Positions 1 to 9,041 of a DNA stretch of 33,244 bases are shown piece by piece. The DNA comes from a bacterium (GTDB lineage Bacteria > Electryoneota > RPQS01). Each line of letters starts with the position of its first letter. Position 1 is the stretch's first letter. A program made the position numbers and the translations under genes. The stretch spans positions 1 through 33,244 of the forward strand of contig JADKHW010000010.1 of assembly GCA_016721565.1 (NCBI GenBank), given 5' to 3'. The notes under the pieces are model-generated. The model did no database searches and was not told the origin of the DNA. It was given only the letters and a program-made list of their open reading frames with translations.

Positions 1-816
1 CTGATTATCAGGATGGATGTCGCAGGCAGAAACAGCTTGAATCTACCCTGCAGCATTCCGTGCCTATTTGCGGAAGACATGGTTCGCCAAAGGTCGCGCA
101 GGTTGAAATTTAAGAATGCACAACTGATTCGTACGGCTTTGACTCGCTTCCCATCAGCGAAATGGTCGGATCGATTGCGCGCGAGGCTGAAACTGACCGC
201 TTTCAACAGCGATCGCGGTGCATCCAGACCACGAATCAAGCTTCTGCCCAAGAACGGAAAGCTTAACGGTAACAGGCTGTTAAAACCGTGCGAAAGATTC
301 GTGCAACCGTCAGGCGCATAGCCGATACGATTAACCATTTGCGGTTTCGCATATACGTTCAAACCACGTTCCCGCGGTTGACGTGCAAGTAGTCGAAGGT
401 GTTCACAAAAACTTTATTAACGAGCAAATTGGCGGAAGGCCAACTCGGGGATAAGCCGAGTGACCTTTTGCACAAAGTTGATACGTTTCCAAGGTGATCG
501 GATTCGATTAGACAGGTGCTATCAATTTTGCTGAATCGTGCGCGATGCCATCCTTGATACCAGGACAAATCTCCAATGATCATCGTGTAATCGCAAAATC
601 CGCAATGCAGAAATCAATCCCGAATTGGCTCCAGTAGCGAAATTGCCGACTCAGGAACCGCATGGCCTCCGATGTTGTCAGCACATCACCAGGCTTCATT
701 TGCGACCAAAGATTACAAACTCGCACCGGCACGAGACTCAATTTATCGAATTTAACGGAGAACATCGACTCCGCGCACATGGCGGCAAATTGAATCGTCT
801 CCCGAGAAGGCAGCAT
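1..816 (-). pseudogene. Unrecognised broken reading frame running off the left edge
   Basis: Three leftward open pieces follow one another. The first, about 816-580, begins MLPSRETIQF and contains MKPGDVLTTSEAMRFLSRQF. The second, 583-359, starts with an ATG that overlaps the first piece's TGA. The third is an open frame of more than 120 codons from about 400 to the window edge, including NVYAKPQMVNRIGYAPDG; it has no start codon near its beginning. They could be one gene split by two frame changes. I do not recognise a family. A rightward ORF of 102 codons (13-321) occupies the same DNA, but its composition looks less protein-like. Both the strand choice and the claim that this is one gene are inference. 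Confidence 0.3.
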
Positions 817-939
817 CTTCCGCTTGCTCTTTGATTGACTTGGAAGCAGGGGAACTTTCTCAGGGTGGCATTGAAAACGGATGAACAGTTGAGTCGTTGA
901 ACAGGAGAGCAGCAACATCAGAACTCGGTTGAGATTTAG

Positions 940-1496
940 ATGGTTTGGATCGCGGAGTATTCGGGATAGAATCAGGTATTCCTGGCTCGTTTTTGATGCG
1001 TTACCTGCCTCAGATCCCAAAACTGTGGATGATCGCTTGGTCTGTGGATTGTCTTCTTCTTTCGCACTTCGCGCAAAGGCCGCATCGTCACTTTGCTGCT
1101 TCGTCGTGGTTGCTGCAACCGATCAGCTTGCCGCAACGGTAATCAAACCTGCGGTTGCGCGTCCGGCCTTGCAAAGTGATTCCCCAGACTCACTGCTACG
1201 ATGCCGACCAAGACAAGTGGATTTACGGACAAGTTCGCAATGACGACCCACAAGTCGTCTTGCAGCTTTCCGTCTAACCATGCGGCTAACATGGTTGGGC
1301 AAGCAAGTTGTACTGGAGCTACTTCTATCCGCAAATCAGCCCGGTCTTAATTGCTAGTGCGCTTGTAGTTGGCTACAGCCGTATCTATCTTGGCTATCAC
1401 TATCCGTCTGACGTTGCCGCAGGTTATATGCTTGGAATCTTCATTGCGCTCATCGTTGCATGGCCGCTTAGAGTGTGGGTCCTGCCCGACGAATAG
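940..1496 (+). pseudogene. PAP2-family phosphatase, split over several frames
   Basis: This is a type 2 phosphatidic acid phosphatase-like membrane enzyme, a family that removes phosphate from lipid phosphates or undecaprenyl diphosphate at the membrane. The pieces in order are: an N-terminal segment near 945-1050 with MRYLPQIPKLWMIAW; a segment near 1100-1165 with ATDQLAATVIKPAVARP; a segment from about 1168 with HCYDADQDKWIYGQ; the second PAP2 motif SFPSNHAANM near 1263-1292; and the third motif SRIYLGYHYPSDV near 1377-1415, then two hydrophobic stretches and a stop at 1496. Motif order and spacing match one protein of about 185 residues, but at least four frame changes are needed. It is either decayed or badly sequenced. 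The start near 940 is a guess. Confidence 0.7.
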
Positions 1497-1522
1497 AAAG
1501 CGATTATTAGACAAAAGCAAAA

Positions 1523-1549
1523 AGCCCTGCTTCATTACGAAGCAGGGCT
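1523..1549 (-). terminator. Rho-independent terminator, better in leftward direction
   Basis: An 11-bp perfect stem (AGCCCTGCTTC, 1523-1533, with its complement 1539-1549) encloses loop ATTAC. Read leftward it is followed by TTTTGCTTTT, a good U tract; read rightward the tract is weak. It lies 21 bases past the stop of the leftward secreted-protein fragment and 27 bases past the PAP2 stop, so it probably ends both. Confidence 0.8.
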
Positions 1550-1569
1550 TTCAAGTCAAATCTAATTGT

Positions 1570-1980
1570 CTATCGGAACATCGCCTTGATCGAACCCCAT
1601 GTTTGCTGAACAGCGGAGAAGCTCAAAGAGACTTCAACCGGCGCCGTATAAGCTTTAGCGGGCCATCAAGATTCAGTAGTTTCAAACGATAGAAGAACGT
1701 CCGCTCGCGTTCAACGTCAAGCGGGCTTTCATCTGTAAAGGAATACTCGGAAATGAGCCGCGTGCATCAATCTGTCCGACTGGGAAGTAATGCTTCCGTC
1801 GGCCGAACGTTCGACAACGAACTTCTCGAAGCTGATCTCTTGACCCGTGCGCCATTCCAGACGTGCGTGATCACCCAACGGGTAAACGGTTAGGCTCAAA
1901 ATCTCCACCCGGCCCAAACCGAAGAGGCTCCGGCTGCTGTCAGTACTAAGGTGGCGATCCAGCGCTTCAAGATGTGCGTC
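1570..1980 (-). pseudogene. C-terminal end of a secreted protein, frameshifted
   Basis: Reading leftward, the text GRVEILSLTVYPLGDHARLE, WRTGQEISFEKFVVERSADG, then in a second frame YSFTDESPLDVERERTFF and YRLKLLNLDGPLK, then in a third frame PVEVSLSFSAVQQ followed by TWGSIKAMFR and a TAG at 1572-1570 forms one continuous domain. Its pattern (EW.T..E.....F.VERS.DG, then YRL...D.DG) is that of fibronectin-like domains at the end of secreted FCB-group proteins. The rest of the gene is not visible: an in-frame stop lies just upstream of about 1980. The terminator at 1523-1549 follows directly. It is a fragment or a gene with several errors; the function of the full protein cannot be told. Confidence 0.55.
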
Positions 1981-2135
1981 CTATTGGTTTTCAATTCAAC
2001 AAAATAGCCAACCCTCATGGGTCAAGGACTCTGCAACCAAGTCACATTTCATCCACTCGCTGCAAACCCCCTAGGATCGTATACCAAATACTTTAGGGCT
2101 ATTTCAAAGGACAAGGGGCAAAATCCGGGCATTCA

Positions 2136-2651
2136 TCACGAGAAGAAATGGGGCAAATCACACAATCGACCCTTCCGTAGCCAACTTTTGGTTTCACCAA
2201 TAATAAAACCGATGATAATCCCAATAATCAGCACAGCGTGAGGATCCGTGACTGCAGCAGACGGACATTGCCCCCGTCCGGCCATACAATGGAAAGTAGC
2301 AGCTCCGTTCACCAACCCACCAAAGGATTGGCAGCTTTTGCCAAAGCCAAGCCACGGAATTAGGCAAGCAAGCCAGAAACCCGGCGAAACCTGTGTAAAA
2401 ATTCCAGCAAAGTCGCGATGGCGGCCCATCCAGCCATCAAGGCCTGCGACCAAACCAATGATGATAATCAACAACACAATCCCAGAACATCTTTGTCCCG
2501 GAGTGGTTGAAAATACTGCAAAACAGGATGTACATCTACTCTTATTCGCAGAGTTCAGCTCAAAATAAACCATTTCGCGCGCGAATGTCAAGTGAAATCG
2601 CAACATCCGCGTCGCGCCGCGAAACCATGCCGAAACAAGAGTTTGCATCAA
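2136..2651 (-). CDS. Doubtful small hydrophobic protein
   Basis: This is a leftward ORF of up to 171 residues with three hydrophobic stretches (GIVLLIIIIGLVAGLDGWMG, SPGFWLACLIPWLGF, AVLIIGIIIGFIIGET), which would suit a membrane protein. A later start near 2577 (MVYFELNS) would give about 146 residues. I recognise no family and see no good ribosome binding site or terminator. The neighbourhood is heavily frameshifted, so the ORF may be a fragment. Low confidence. Confidence 0.3.
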   Translation of the reverse strand: MMQTLVSAWFRGATRMLRFHLTFAREMVYFELNSANKSRCTSCFAVFSTTPGQRCSGIVLLIIIIGLVAGLDGWMGRHRDFAGIFTQVSPGFWLACLIPWLGFGKSCQSFGGLVNGAATFHCMAGRGQCPSAAVTDPHAVLIIGIIIGFIIGETKSWLRKGRLCDLPHFFS

Positions 2652-2669
2652 ATATTTTTGCTGAAGCGG

Positions 2670-2697
2670 TTGCCCAACCCTATAAGGTTTGTATTAT
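2670..2697 (+). promoter_or_regulatory. Possible sigma70-type promoter for the LpxH-like gene
   Basis: TTGCCC (2670-2675), a 16-base spacer and TATTAT (2692-2697) match the usual -35/-10 pattern. The first in-frame ATG of the hydrolase is at 2704, so the start point would fall on or beside it and the message would be nearly leaderless. The surrounding sequence contains errors, so both promoter and start are uncertain. Confidence 0.35.
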
Positions 2698-2703
2698 CAG
2701 ACC

Positions 2704-3477
2704 TATGCACCTTGTGCCGTCCGGGCAAGTCACCCTCCAAGCACCTGTCTATTTCGTCTCCGACGCTCAGTTTGGGTGCCGAGCCGGAACCTGTAGCTTC
2801 TACTCAGTTGGAGCGGATGCTTGCGTTGCTCCAAAGTCAGACGAAAGAATGGTTCGCTGATCATCAACGGTAACCTGTTCGATTTCCGGTATGAATGGCA
2901 ATCGGTTATCCCCAAGCGCTTCTTCAAAATTCTGCGTGCCCTTGAGGAAGCTACCGAATCGGGCACGCGAATTCATCTACTCGCGGGCAATCACGATTTT
3001 CGTTTGCATGGATTTCTCGAATCGAAATCGGGTTGGTGACACATCAAGATGCACTCACCGTGCAGATTGCGAATCACAAAGTGTTCGTTTTCACGGTGAC
3101 GGATTACTGGCAGGCGATCATGGCTACCGTTTATTGAAAAAGTGCTGCGAAGTCCGATGGCACAGCGATTGTTCTTGTGGTTACATCCCGACCTCGGAAT
3201 GTGGTTTTTTGGCTCGTGGCACTTCACAGCAAAGCCGCAATGCCACCAAAGGCAATCCTGCCGAGGCATAGACTATGTTCGTTTTGCAGCTGAAATTCTG
3301 AAAGGTGATTCGGATGGTGTTGTGTTAGGGCACGCGCACCGGCCGATGGAACTCGTGCTCGATGGCGGCACCTACATAAATCTTGGCGACTGGATCTATC
3401 ACTACACCTATGCGGTTCACAACGGAGAACGATTGGCCTTATTGAAGTGGGCAGAGTCTGAAGGAGTGGGCAAGTGA
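2704..3477 (+). CDS. lpxH: UDP-2,3-diacylglucosamine hydrolase-like metallophosphoesterase, frameshifted
   Basis: LpxH-type calcineurin-like phosphoesterases hydrolyse UDP-2,3-diacylglucosamine to lipid X in lipid A synthesis, on the inner face of the inner membrane. The pieces are APVYFVSDAQFG near 2742, INGNLFDFRYEW near 2865, LLAGNHDFRLHGF near 2979, a region near 3090-3130 reading FHGDGLLAGDHGYRLLKK, and VVLGHAHRPMELVLDGG near 3318-3370, then a stop at 3475-3477. The GNHD, HGD and GHAH metal-binding motifs are present. The first motif reads DAQ instead of DxH, and the second NGN instead of NGD; with at least three frame changes here these may be sequence errors. The intended product is about 255 residues. 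Its stop overlaps the GTG of the PBP gene by four bases (GTGA), suggesting translational coupling. Confidence 0.7.
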
Positions 3478-5626
3478 CACGACAACGCGGCGGTGTGGGC
3501 AAACCTCTGCTTGTCATCCTTGCGGTGTTTGTGGCAATCCTTATTGCTTCTTGGTCGTTCGTGGCCTATCTGAAGCAGGGGCTGCCGTCGGTCGAAGAGC
3601 TTGAGAACATCAATCCTGCTTTAGCCACAAAGATTCTCGACCGCAACGGCGTCTTAATCAAGGAGCTTTACACTCAGCGTCGTTCCTACGTGCCGCTGAG
3701 TGACATGCCGCCCGTCGTAATTCAGGCCTTTCTGGCAACTGAAGATCACAAGTTTTACGAGCACTGGGGTATGCGGCCCATTGCGCTCGGTGTTGCGGTT
3801 GCAAAAGCGATCTTGACGTTTGATCTCCATCCTCGCGGTGCCTCAACGATTACGCAGCAGCTCGCCAAAAATCTCTACTTCGATCCACAGCGTAAGGTTA
3901 CTCGTAAATTACGAGAGCTGTTGACCGCTATTGAAATTGAGCGCTATTACTCCAAGGATGAAATCTTGGAGATGTATCTGACGCAGACCTATTTTGGTGC
4001 TGGTGCGTACGGCGTGGGTGCCGCTGCGGCGACCTATTTCTCAAAATCAGTTTCCAAACTGACGGTCAATGAAGCGGCGACCCTTGCGGCGATTCCAAAA
4101 TCTCCGACGCGCTATAATCCGCTGCAAAATCCGCAAAACACTCTCGTGCGCCGAAACCTTGTGTTTGGCCGCATGGAAGATGTCGGGTTCATCACAAAGG
4201 CCGAACGCGATAGTTTGATCGACACGCCGTTGCCGCTCCATCCTTCGTCAGATCGCACGCAAGAGGGAGTCGCTCCGTATTTCACAGAGAATGTTCGCCA
4301 AGAGCTGAATCTGCTCGGCAAACGGCACGACTTCGATCCCTATCAAGACGGCCTGACCGTTTACACCACGCTCGATGCGCGGTTGCAAGAGTGCCGAGAG
4401 TGCAGTCGCCGAGTCTTGCCTGAGCTTTGCAGGATAAGGTCAACGGATTCACAAAATCACGAATGTGAAGCTGCGGCTGAAGGAGGATGTATCCGGATTC
4501 GAATACAGCAGCGATCCGCAGACTCGCCGCTAACAAACACATTTCGGATTCTATCGCGACGGCAGAGCTTCCTGTCCAAATCGCGTTCATTGCTCTCGAT
4601 CCGGCAACGGGTCACATCTTGGCAATGATCGGCGGTCGCAACTTTGAAATGAGTAAGTTCAACCGCGCAACTCAGGCGGTTCGTCAGCCCGGTTCGTGCT
4701 TCAAGCCGTTTGTCTACGCTTCAGCAATCGACAAGGGGATGCCGATTTCGGAGAAGGTCTCGAATGAAGAGATCGTTGTCACGCTTGATAACGGTGATCT
4801 GTGGGCGCCGAAGAATTTCTCGGATGAATACGGCGGCGTTGTAGATTTGCGCCAAGCTCTTTCGAAATCGCTAAACGTCGTTAGCGTGCGCTTGATTCGT
4901 GAGCACACGACTCCGCGCGATGTGGCTACTCTTGCCAAGAATTGTGGTATCACGACGAAGCTTGATCCTTATGACGCGCTCGCGTTGGGTGCTTCGGGCG
5001 TAATTCCGTTAGATATAGTTGGGGCTTATCAGGTCTTTCAAACGCTTGGTGTCTGGTCCAAGCCGATTGCTGTCACGGGCCTTGATGATCAATTCGGTCA
5101 AACGATTGAGCAGTTTCGCAATGAACGCAAAGTCGTGATGTCTGAAGAGACAGCATTTCTCGTGCAGAGCTTGATGCGTTCGGTGAGTGATCACGGCACG
5201 GCGGCATCGTTGCGCCTGAAGTACAACTTCCAGATTCCGACTGCGGGCAAGACCGGCACCACGAATGACAACACCGATGCGTGGTTCGTTGGGTTCACAC
5301 CGCATTTGTTAGCCGGTGTTTGGGTGGGATTGGATGATCCGTCAAAATCGCTCGGTCGTGGTCAGGAAGGCGGCAAAGCGGCGTTGCCGATCTGGGCGGA
5401 GTTTATGCTTGCGGCGTATGAAGTCATGGACTATCCGACTTCCGAGTTTCGTATCCCCAAAGGCATCATCACGGCGGACATTTGTATTGAGTCCGGTCAG
5501 CTTGCGACATCAGGCTGTAACGATATTCGCACCGAGTACTTTGCCGCCAAGACTGAATTGCCTGAGCCTTGCACGCTGCACGGAGCATTCAGAACTCCGC
5601 GTGGTAGAAAACAGAGTTTGTTCTAA
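3474..5626 (+). CDS. Class A penicillin-binding protein (PBP1a type), frameshifted in the linker
   Basis: This bifunctional murein synthase polymerises lipid II (GT51 domain) and cross-links the strands (transpeptidase domain) in the periplasm. Residues 11-32 form the N-terminal membrane anchor. GT51 motifs follow: EDHKFYEHWG (Glu90 catalytic), RGASTITQQLAKNLYF (121-136), then EIERYYSKDEILEMYL. The transpeptidase domain shows PGSCFKPF (SxxK, near 4690), SKSLNVV (SxN, near 4864) and GKTGTTNDNTDAW (KTG, near 5245). Total length of about 717 codons is normal. Between about 4390 and 4540 at least three frame changes occur, in the poorly conserved linker between the domains. Upstream and downstream domains both look intact, so I treat it as one gene. 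Start GTG 3474 overlaps the LpxH-like stop. Confidence 0.88.
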
Positions 5627-5642
5627 ATCAACTTGTCTGATA

Positions 5643-5663
5643 AACTGTTTCGGGAGAACAGTT
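5643..5663 (+). promoter_or_regulatory. Hairpin presenting the ribosome binding site in its loop
   Basis: AACTGTT (5643-5649) and AACAGTT (5657-5663) form a perfect 7-bp stem around loop TCGGGAG, which holds the Shine-Dalgarno-like GGGAG nine bases before the ATG at 5666. It lies in the 39-base gap between the PBP stop and the next start. Confidence 0.4.
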
Positions 5664-5665
5664 CT

Positions 5666-6836
5666 ATGTTAGCATCACATTCCTATCAGCGCGGCGGGAT
5701 TACGCTGTGGGCCACGGTCATCGTAGTTTTGATCATCGTTGGCGCGTTAGCTTTCCATTTCATTTCTCGGATGGAACCTGCCGAGGTGCGCTCATTCCAA
5801 GAGTTGGTCAATCGTGTCGAGAAGATCAACACGCAGATCACCGAGCGCGAGCAGCAAATTTCCGGATTGGTTTCGCGCTACAACACCTCGCATCCCGGCA
5901 ACGAGATTGACACGACGGGTATGTCGGCGATGGGCCTGACTGAAGAGCAGTCACAACTGCTTGCCAACCGCGTGGCGCAGGAGAAGGACCTCTCGTATCG
6001 GGGTTTGCTGCAAGAGGTGATCGACGTCTCGGGTGAGATGGAGAAGCTGAAGCAAGAGCTTGGCGAAGTCAAATCGCGTCTGCGTCCTCCGATTGTGGCA
6101 CAGAAGGGCGACTCGCATCTGGGTGTGCTTGAAGTTCTTGACCGAAGACATCGGGATGAACGAAGAGGACGCGCTGAAGATGATTGAGAAGGAAGCGCTT
6201 GTTCCCGAATTGCTGCCGGGCTTCGAGGTTTGGAACTACTTTGGTGAAGGCGTGTTTGGAACGTTCGTGACGCAAGGTCAGGCGAAGATCACGCCGAATG
6301 AGCTTTCGCGCGCGACCAAGCGCAAGATCGACGCTGAGCGGAACACGCTAATTCAGGAGCGCAATCAGAAGCAATCGGAAGTCGAGGATCTTGAAGGGCG
6401 TAAGGCAGAATTGCAGCAGCAGATTCAATCGCTGGAAGAAGAGCGCGCGTCGATGATGACGCAGGTGACGATGATGGCGAGCACGAATGACAGTTTGTCG
6501 TCAGAACTCAATTCGCTTAAATATCATGTCGGCACATTCCGCGACCTTGAGAAGGCGGGTGCGATTCGCAAGCCTGCGCTGGGCAAGTGGAACACGGGTG
6601 ACATTGAAGCTGTTCAGCACACCGGCTCGCTGGATTTGCGCAAGGACACGCGGATTGTGATTAACGCGTCGTCGCTCGGATTGGAAAAAGTTGACCGGAT
6701 TTTGTTGTTCCCGCGCTACTATAGTGAAGAGGGGGATTACAAGGTTGAGCTGTCGGCTGATCGTAAGTCGGCTACGGTAATTTTTGTGAAGCCTGCTAAG
6801 TTCAATTTGGCGCGGTTGGTGATTGCAGTAGGCTAA
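5666..6836 (+). CDS. Membrane-anchored coiled-coil protein, one frameshift
   Basis: I do not recognise a named family. The ATG at 5666 follows GGGAG and begins a short basic region, then a membrane segment (TLWATVIVVLIIVGALAFHF), then a coiled coil rich in Glu/Gln/Lys (about residues 40-140). A conserved-looking middle block reads LTEDIGMNEEDALKMIEK and LLPGFEVWNYFGEGVFGTF. A second long coiled coil follows near 6310-6500, and the protein ends in a domain with RIVINASSLGLEKVDRILLF and KSATVIFVKPAKFNLARLVI. The frame changes once near 6115-6135. The topology suggests a periplasmic protein hung from the inner membrane. It lies 39 bases after the PBP gene and is followed by a terminator, so it is likely co-transcribed with it; a role in the envelope is inference. 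Confidence 0.65.
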
Positions 6837-6890
6837 CCGCCAGCGTGGACGCTGGACCCGGTGCGCTTCGCTCGAAGTTCTAAGAATAAT

Positions 6891-6922
6891 GCGGCGGCTT
6901 GAAAGAGTCGCCGCGTTTTTTT
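6891..6922 (+). terminator. Rho-independent terminator within repeat copy 1
   Basis: GCGGCGGC (6891-6898) pairs with GTCGCCGC (6907-6914) including one G-U pair, loop TTGAAAGA, followed by G and seven T. It ends the PBP/coiled-coil transcript 55 bases after the stop at 6836. Confidence 0.85.
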
Positions 6923-7080
6923 GTGGGGAATTTGGAGAGGCGAGGAGGGGTTGTAAGGGGTTGTTTTTGCGTAAAACGCTAATAATTGTCGGAACAGGAG
7001 TCTCGGTTTAACAAGAGGTTAATTTTCGGGGGTGCACCTTTTTTCACGAAGTGCTATCCGGCTGTTATTTTGATACCCTT

Positions 7081-7109
7081 AATATACGACAATTTGAACG
7101 CATGGTCAA
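7081..7109 (-). promoter_or_regulatory. Reverse-strand promoter in repeat copy 1
   Basis: Read leftward: TTGACC (7109-7104), exactly 17 bases, TATATT (7086-7081). This is close to the sigma70 consensus and would start RNA near 7074, reading left through the repeat towards the end of the coiled-coil gene. The equivalent site in copy 2 keeps the -10, the spacing and most of the -35. Confidence 0.5.
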
Positions 7110-7172
7110 GTGTTATTTTCGTTTTATTGAATTTAGTAAACTCTTGAGATGACTTGAGTTGTGTGAAAAATG

Positions 7173-7739
7173 CTATTTTTGAGTGGCGTGGGGAGGGCAC
7201 GCACCTCTTTTCTGTCATCGTTCGTTAGGATCTATTTTGGCGAAGCATGGTCATTAGCGCATATTTTTTCACGTCGCTGCTCGCGTGATCCTTGTATAGC
7301 CGCCACAACCGCCCAATCCCAAATCCAGAAAGTCGTTCTTCTGAAATAGGATACGCCCGTTTTGCAAGCACACAGCCCGACGAAATCGTCGGGCTTTTCG
7401 TTTTCAAACCGTCATTCAATTTGATTGTGTCGGTGACAACTGCACTTAACCTCCTCGGAAATAAGTGCAATCAAAAATATGGTAAAATTTCTCTTATTCT
7501 TACGTGCTGAGAATACACGTTCTAACATTTTCGACCTAAATTTCCGTCTGTAACAAACTCACTTGACTTTCATGTGAATTATGTCAATTTATCATGAACC
7601 ATTTGCATCGAAGCGTTTTCCTTGCATTCGACAATGAGCCATTCGTTGCATCTCCTCCTGACACCTCCATCCTGCGGAATCGGCCCTCTTTCAAAATAGA
7701 CTCGGAGCACGTTACCTCCCCAAACCGTTTGGAGATTCG
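7173..7739. other. Intergenic stretch before the cytochrome operon
   Basis: No convincing gene is seen. A leftward ORF (7225-7470, 81 residues, containing GRLWRLYKDHASSDVKK) overlaps a clear rightward terminator and matches nothing I know. The region is AT-rich near 7430-7600. TTGACT at 7563-7568 followed 17 bases later by AATTTA is a weak promoter candidate for the cytochrome operon. What transcript the terminator at 7374-7399 ends is unclear. Confidence 0.4.
7374..7399 (+). terminator. Rho-independent terminator
   Basis: AGCCCGACGA (7374-7383) and TCGTCGGGCT (7386-7395) form a 10-bp perfect inverted repeat followed by TTTCGTTTT in the rightward direction. No obvious gene precedes it on the forward strand after repeat copy 1. 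Confidence 0.7.
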
Positions 7740-8186
7740 ATGCCCCCACAAGTCTCGCGCCTGATTCTCATCTTTGCCTTCATCGGCGTTGCCTTTGTCG
7801 CAACACGATGGTGGGCACGCCCGGATACATTCGGACAATACGGCCATTATCGTGGCATCGCGTTGTCCAATGCCATCACAAGATCCCCGCACTACATTCC
7901 GAAATCGACCTGCGCAGAGTGCCACGAAGAAGAGGCCGCTCTGAATTCCGCCGGACCGCACAAAAATGTTTCGTGTCAAATCTGTCACGGAGCCGGGGCC
8001 GTTCATGCGGAAGATCCGCAGACGTCGAATATCAAGAAGCCCGAAGTGACGGCAACGTGCAGCCGCTGTCATGAAGCGCGCGCGGCTCGTCCGGCGAATT
8101 TCCCTCAAATCAACATTGCGGAACACGCAGAAGGAGAGCCTTGCAACTCCTGTCACGTCGTGCACAATCCGTCAGAAACCAAATGA
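7740..8186 (+). CDS. Membrane-anchored tetraheme cytochrome c
   Basis: This electron carrier of 148 residues has an N-terminal membrane helix (residues 8-25) and four CxxCH haem sites: CAECH (58-62), CQICH (79-83), CSRCH (107-111) and CNSCH (135-139). Extra histidines at 51, 74, 89, 129 and 142 could be distal ligands, as in NrfH/NapC/DsrJ-like or small tetraheme cytochromes. It should sit on the outer face of the inner membrane. GGAG lies nine bases before the ATG. The gene starts the operon; five bases separate its stop from the next start, so electrons probably pass between it and the Fe-S and NrfD subunits. Frame intact. Confidence 0.9.
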   Translation: MPPQVSRLILIFAFIGVAFVATRWWARPDTFGQYGHYRGIALSNAITRSPHYIPKSTCAECHEEEAALNSAGPHKNVSCQICHGAGAVHAEDPQTSNIKKPEVTATCSRCHEARAARPANFPQINIAEHAEGEPCNSCHVVHNPSETK

Positions 8187-8190
8187 GGCG

Positions 8191-9041
8191 ATGATGGAAA
8201 AGAAACAATGTATGTTCAGTCAGGCCAATTCGCCCATTCCCGAACTCGGAGTTTCACCCCGCCGAAATCGCCAGCGGATCACGGCGTGATTTTCTCAAAA
8301 CTCTCGGCACGGCCTGTGTCGCGATTGCACTCGCTCCGCTGTCCGAAAAACTCGCTCTCGCCGAACAGGTTACGACTCCGCAAAAAGTTGCCGCCGATTA
8401 CGATTGGAGCAAACACAAATGGGGCATGGCAATTGATGTCGAAAAATGTATCGGATGCGGAAATTGCGTCGTTGCCTGCAAAGAAGAAAACGGAGTCCCC
8501 AAAGAGCCGTTCTATTTTAGAACATGGATCGAGCGCTATCAAGAATACGGTGACGAGACCGTTGTAGATTCTCCCAACGGAGGTTATGACGGATTTCCCG
8601 CTCGAAGAAACCCGCGTCGAAAAACCCGATAAATCGTTCTTCGTTCCCAAGCTCTGCAACGCCTGCGACCATTCGCCGTGCGTGCAAGTCTGTCCGGTTG
8701 GAGCAACCTTTGAAACACCTGATGGCGCGGTCTTGGTTGATCCTGAATATTGCATCGGCTGCCGCTATTGTATTCAGGCCTGTCCCTATGGCACACGCTT
8801 CCTGAATCCCATCACGGGGGTCGCTGACAAGTGTACTTTATGTTATCACAGAATTCACAATGGCCAACAGCCTGCCTGTGTCGAGAATTGCCCGACCCAA
8901 GCCAGATTGTTCGGAGACTTAAAAGATCATGACGGCCCGCTGAATCAATTCTTACGCGAACACAAAATCCAAGTTCTTAAACCCCATTTGAACACCTATC
9001 CCAAAGTTTTCTATTCCGGTATTGATAAGGAGGTGCGCTGA
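8191..9041 (+). CDS. Tat-exported 4x[4Fe-4S] ferredoxin subunit (NrfC/DsrO type), frameshifted
   Basis: This is the electron-transfer subunit of a membrane redox complex. A twin-arginine signal is seen as SRRDFLKTLGTACVAIALAP (from about 8279), so the protein is exported folded. Cysteine clusters follow: CIGCGNCVVACKEENG, CNACDHSPCVQVCPVG, CIGCRYCIQACPYG, and CTLC...CVENCPTQA, enough for four cubanes. The frame changes twice, near 8250-8275 (between the start and the Tat motif) and near 8590. ATG is at 8191 or 8194. The stop TGA (9039-9041) overlaps the ATG of the NrfD gene. The NrfC, DsrO and PsrB/DmsB families share this cluster layout; the Tat signal favours NrfC/DsrO-like periplasmic versions. 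Confidence 0.88.

Larger units (their letters stand above)
6890..7172. repeat. 283-bp direct repeat, copy 1
   Basis: It aligns without any gap to 10612-10894 (constant offset 3722), with about 30 differences by my hand count, roughly 89% identity. It begins with a terminator hairpin identical in both copies. Nearly invariant blocks include 6934-6988 and the palindrome-containing GGTGCACCTTTTTTCACGAA near 7032. It carries no ORF of interest and no terminal inverted repeats. Weak similarity may extend about 30 bases further left with one indel. The two copies flank the cytochrome/NrfD operon in the same orientation. Confidence 0.9.

Noticed and set aside
13..321. Rightward 102-residue ORF at the left edge
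   Set aside because: Its composition is less protein-like than the leftward frame over the same DNA, and it has no recognisable motif. Left out, with low certainty.
4380..4540. Programmed frameshifting or a split PBP made of two proteins
   Set aside because: Several shifts in both directions occur within 150 bases in the linker and no slippery site was seen. Sequence error is the simpler explanation.
7225..7470. Leftward 81-residue ORF in the intergenic region
   Set aside because: It contains a strong forward terminator hairpin, lacks a binding site and matches no family I know. Possibly the end of an old gene, but not supported.
7584..8165. Leftward 193-residue ORF
   Set aside because: Antisense of the tetraheme cytochrome gene, whose four CxxCH sites settle the real strand.
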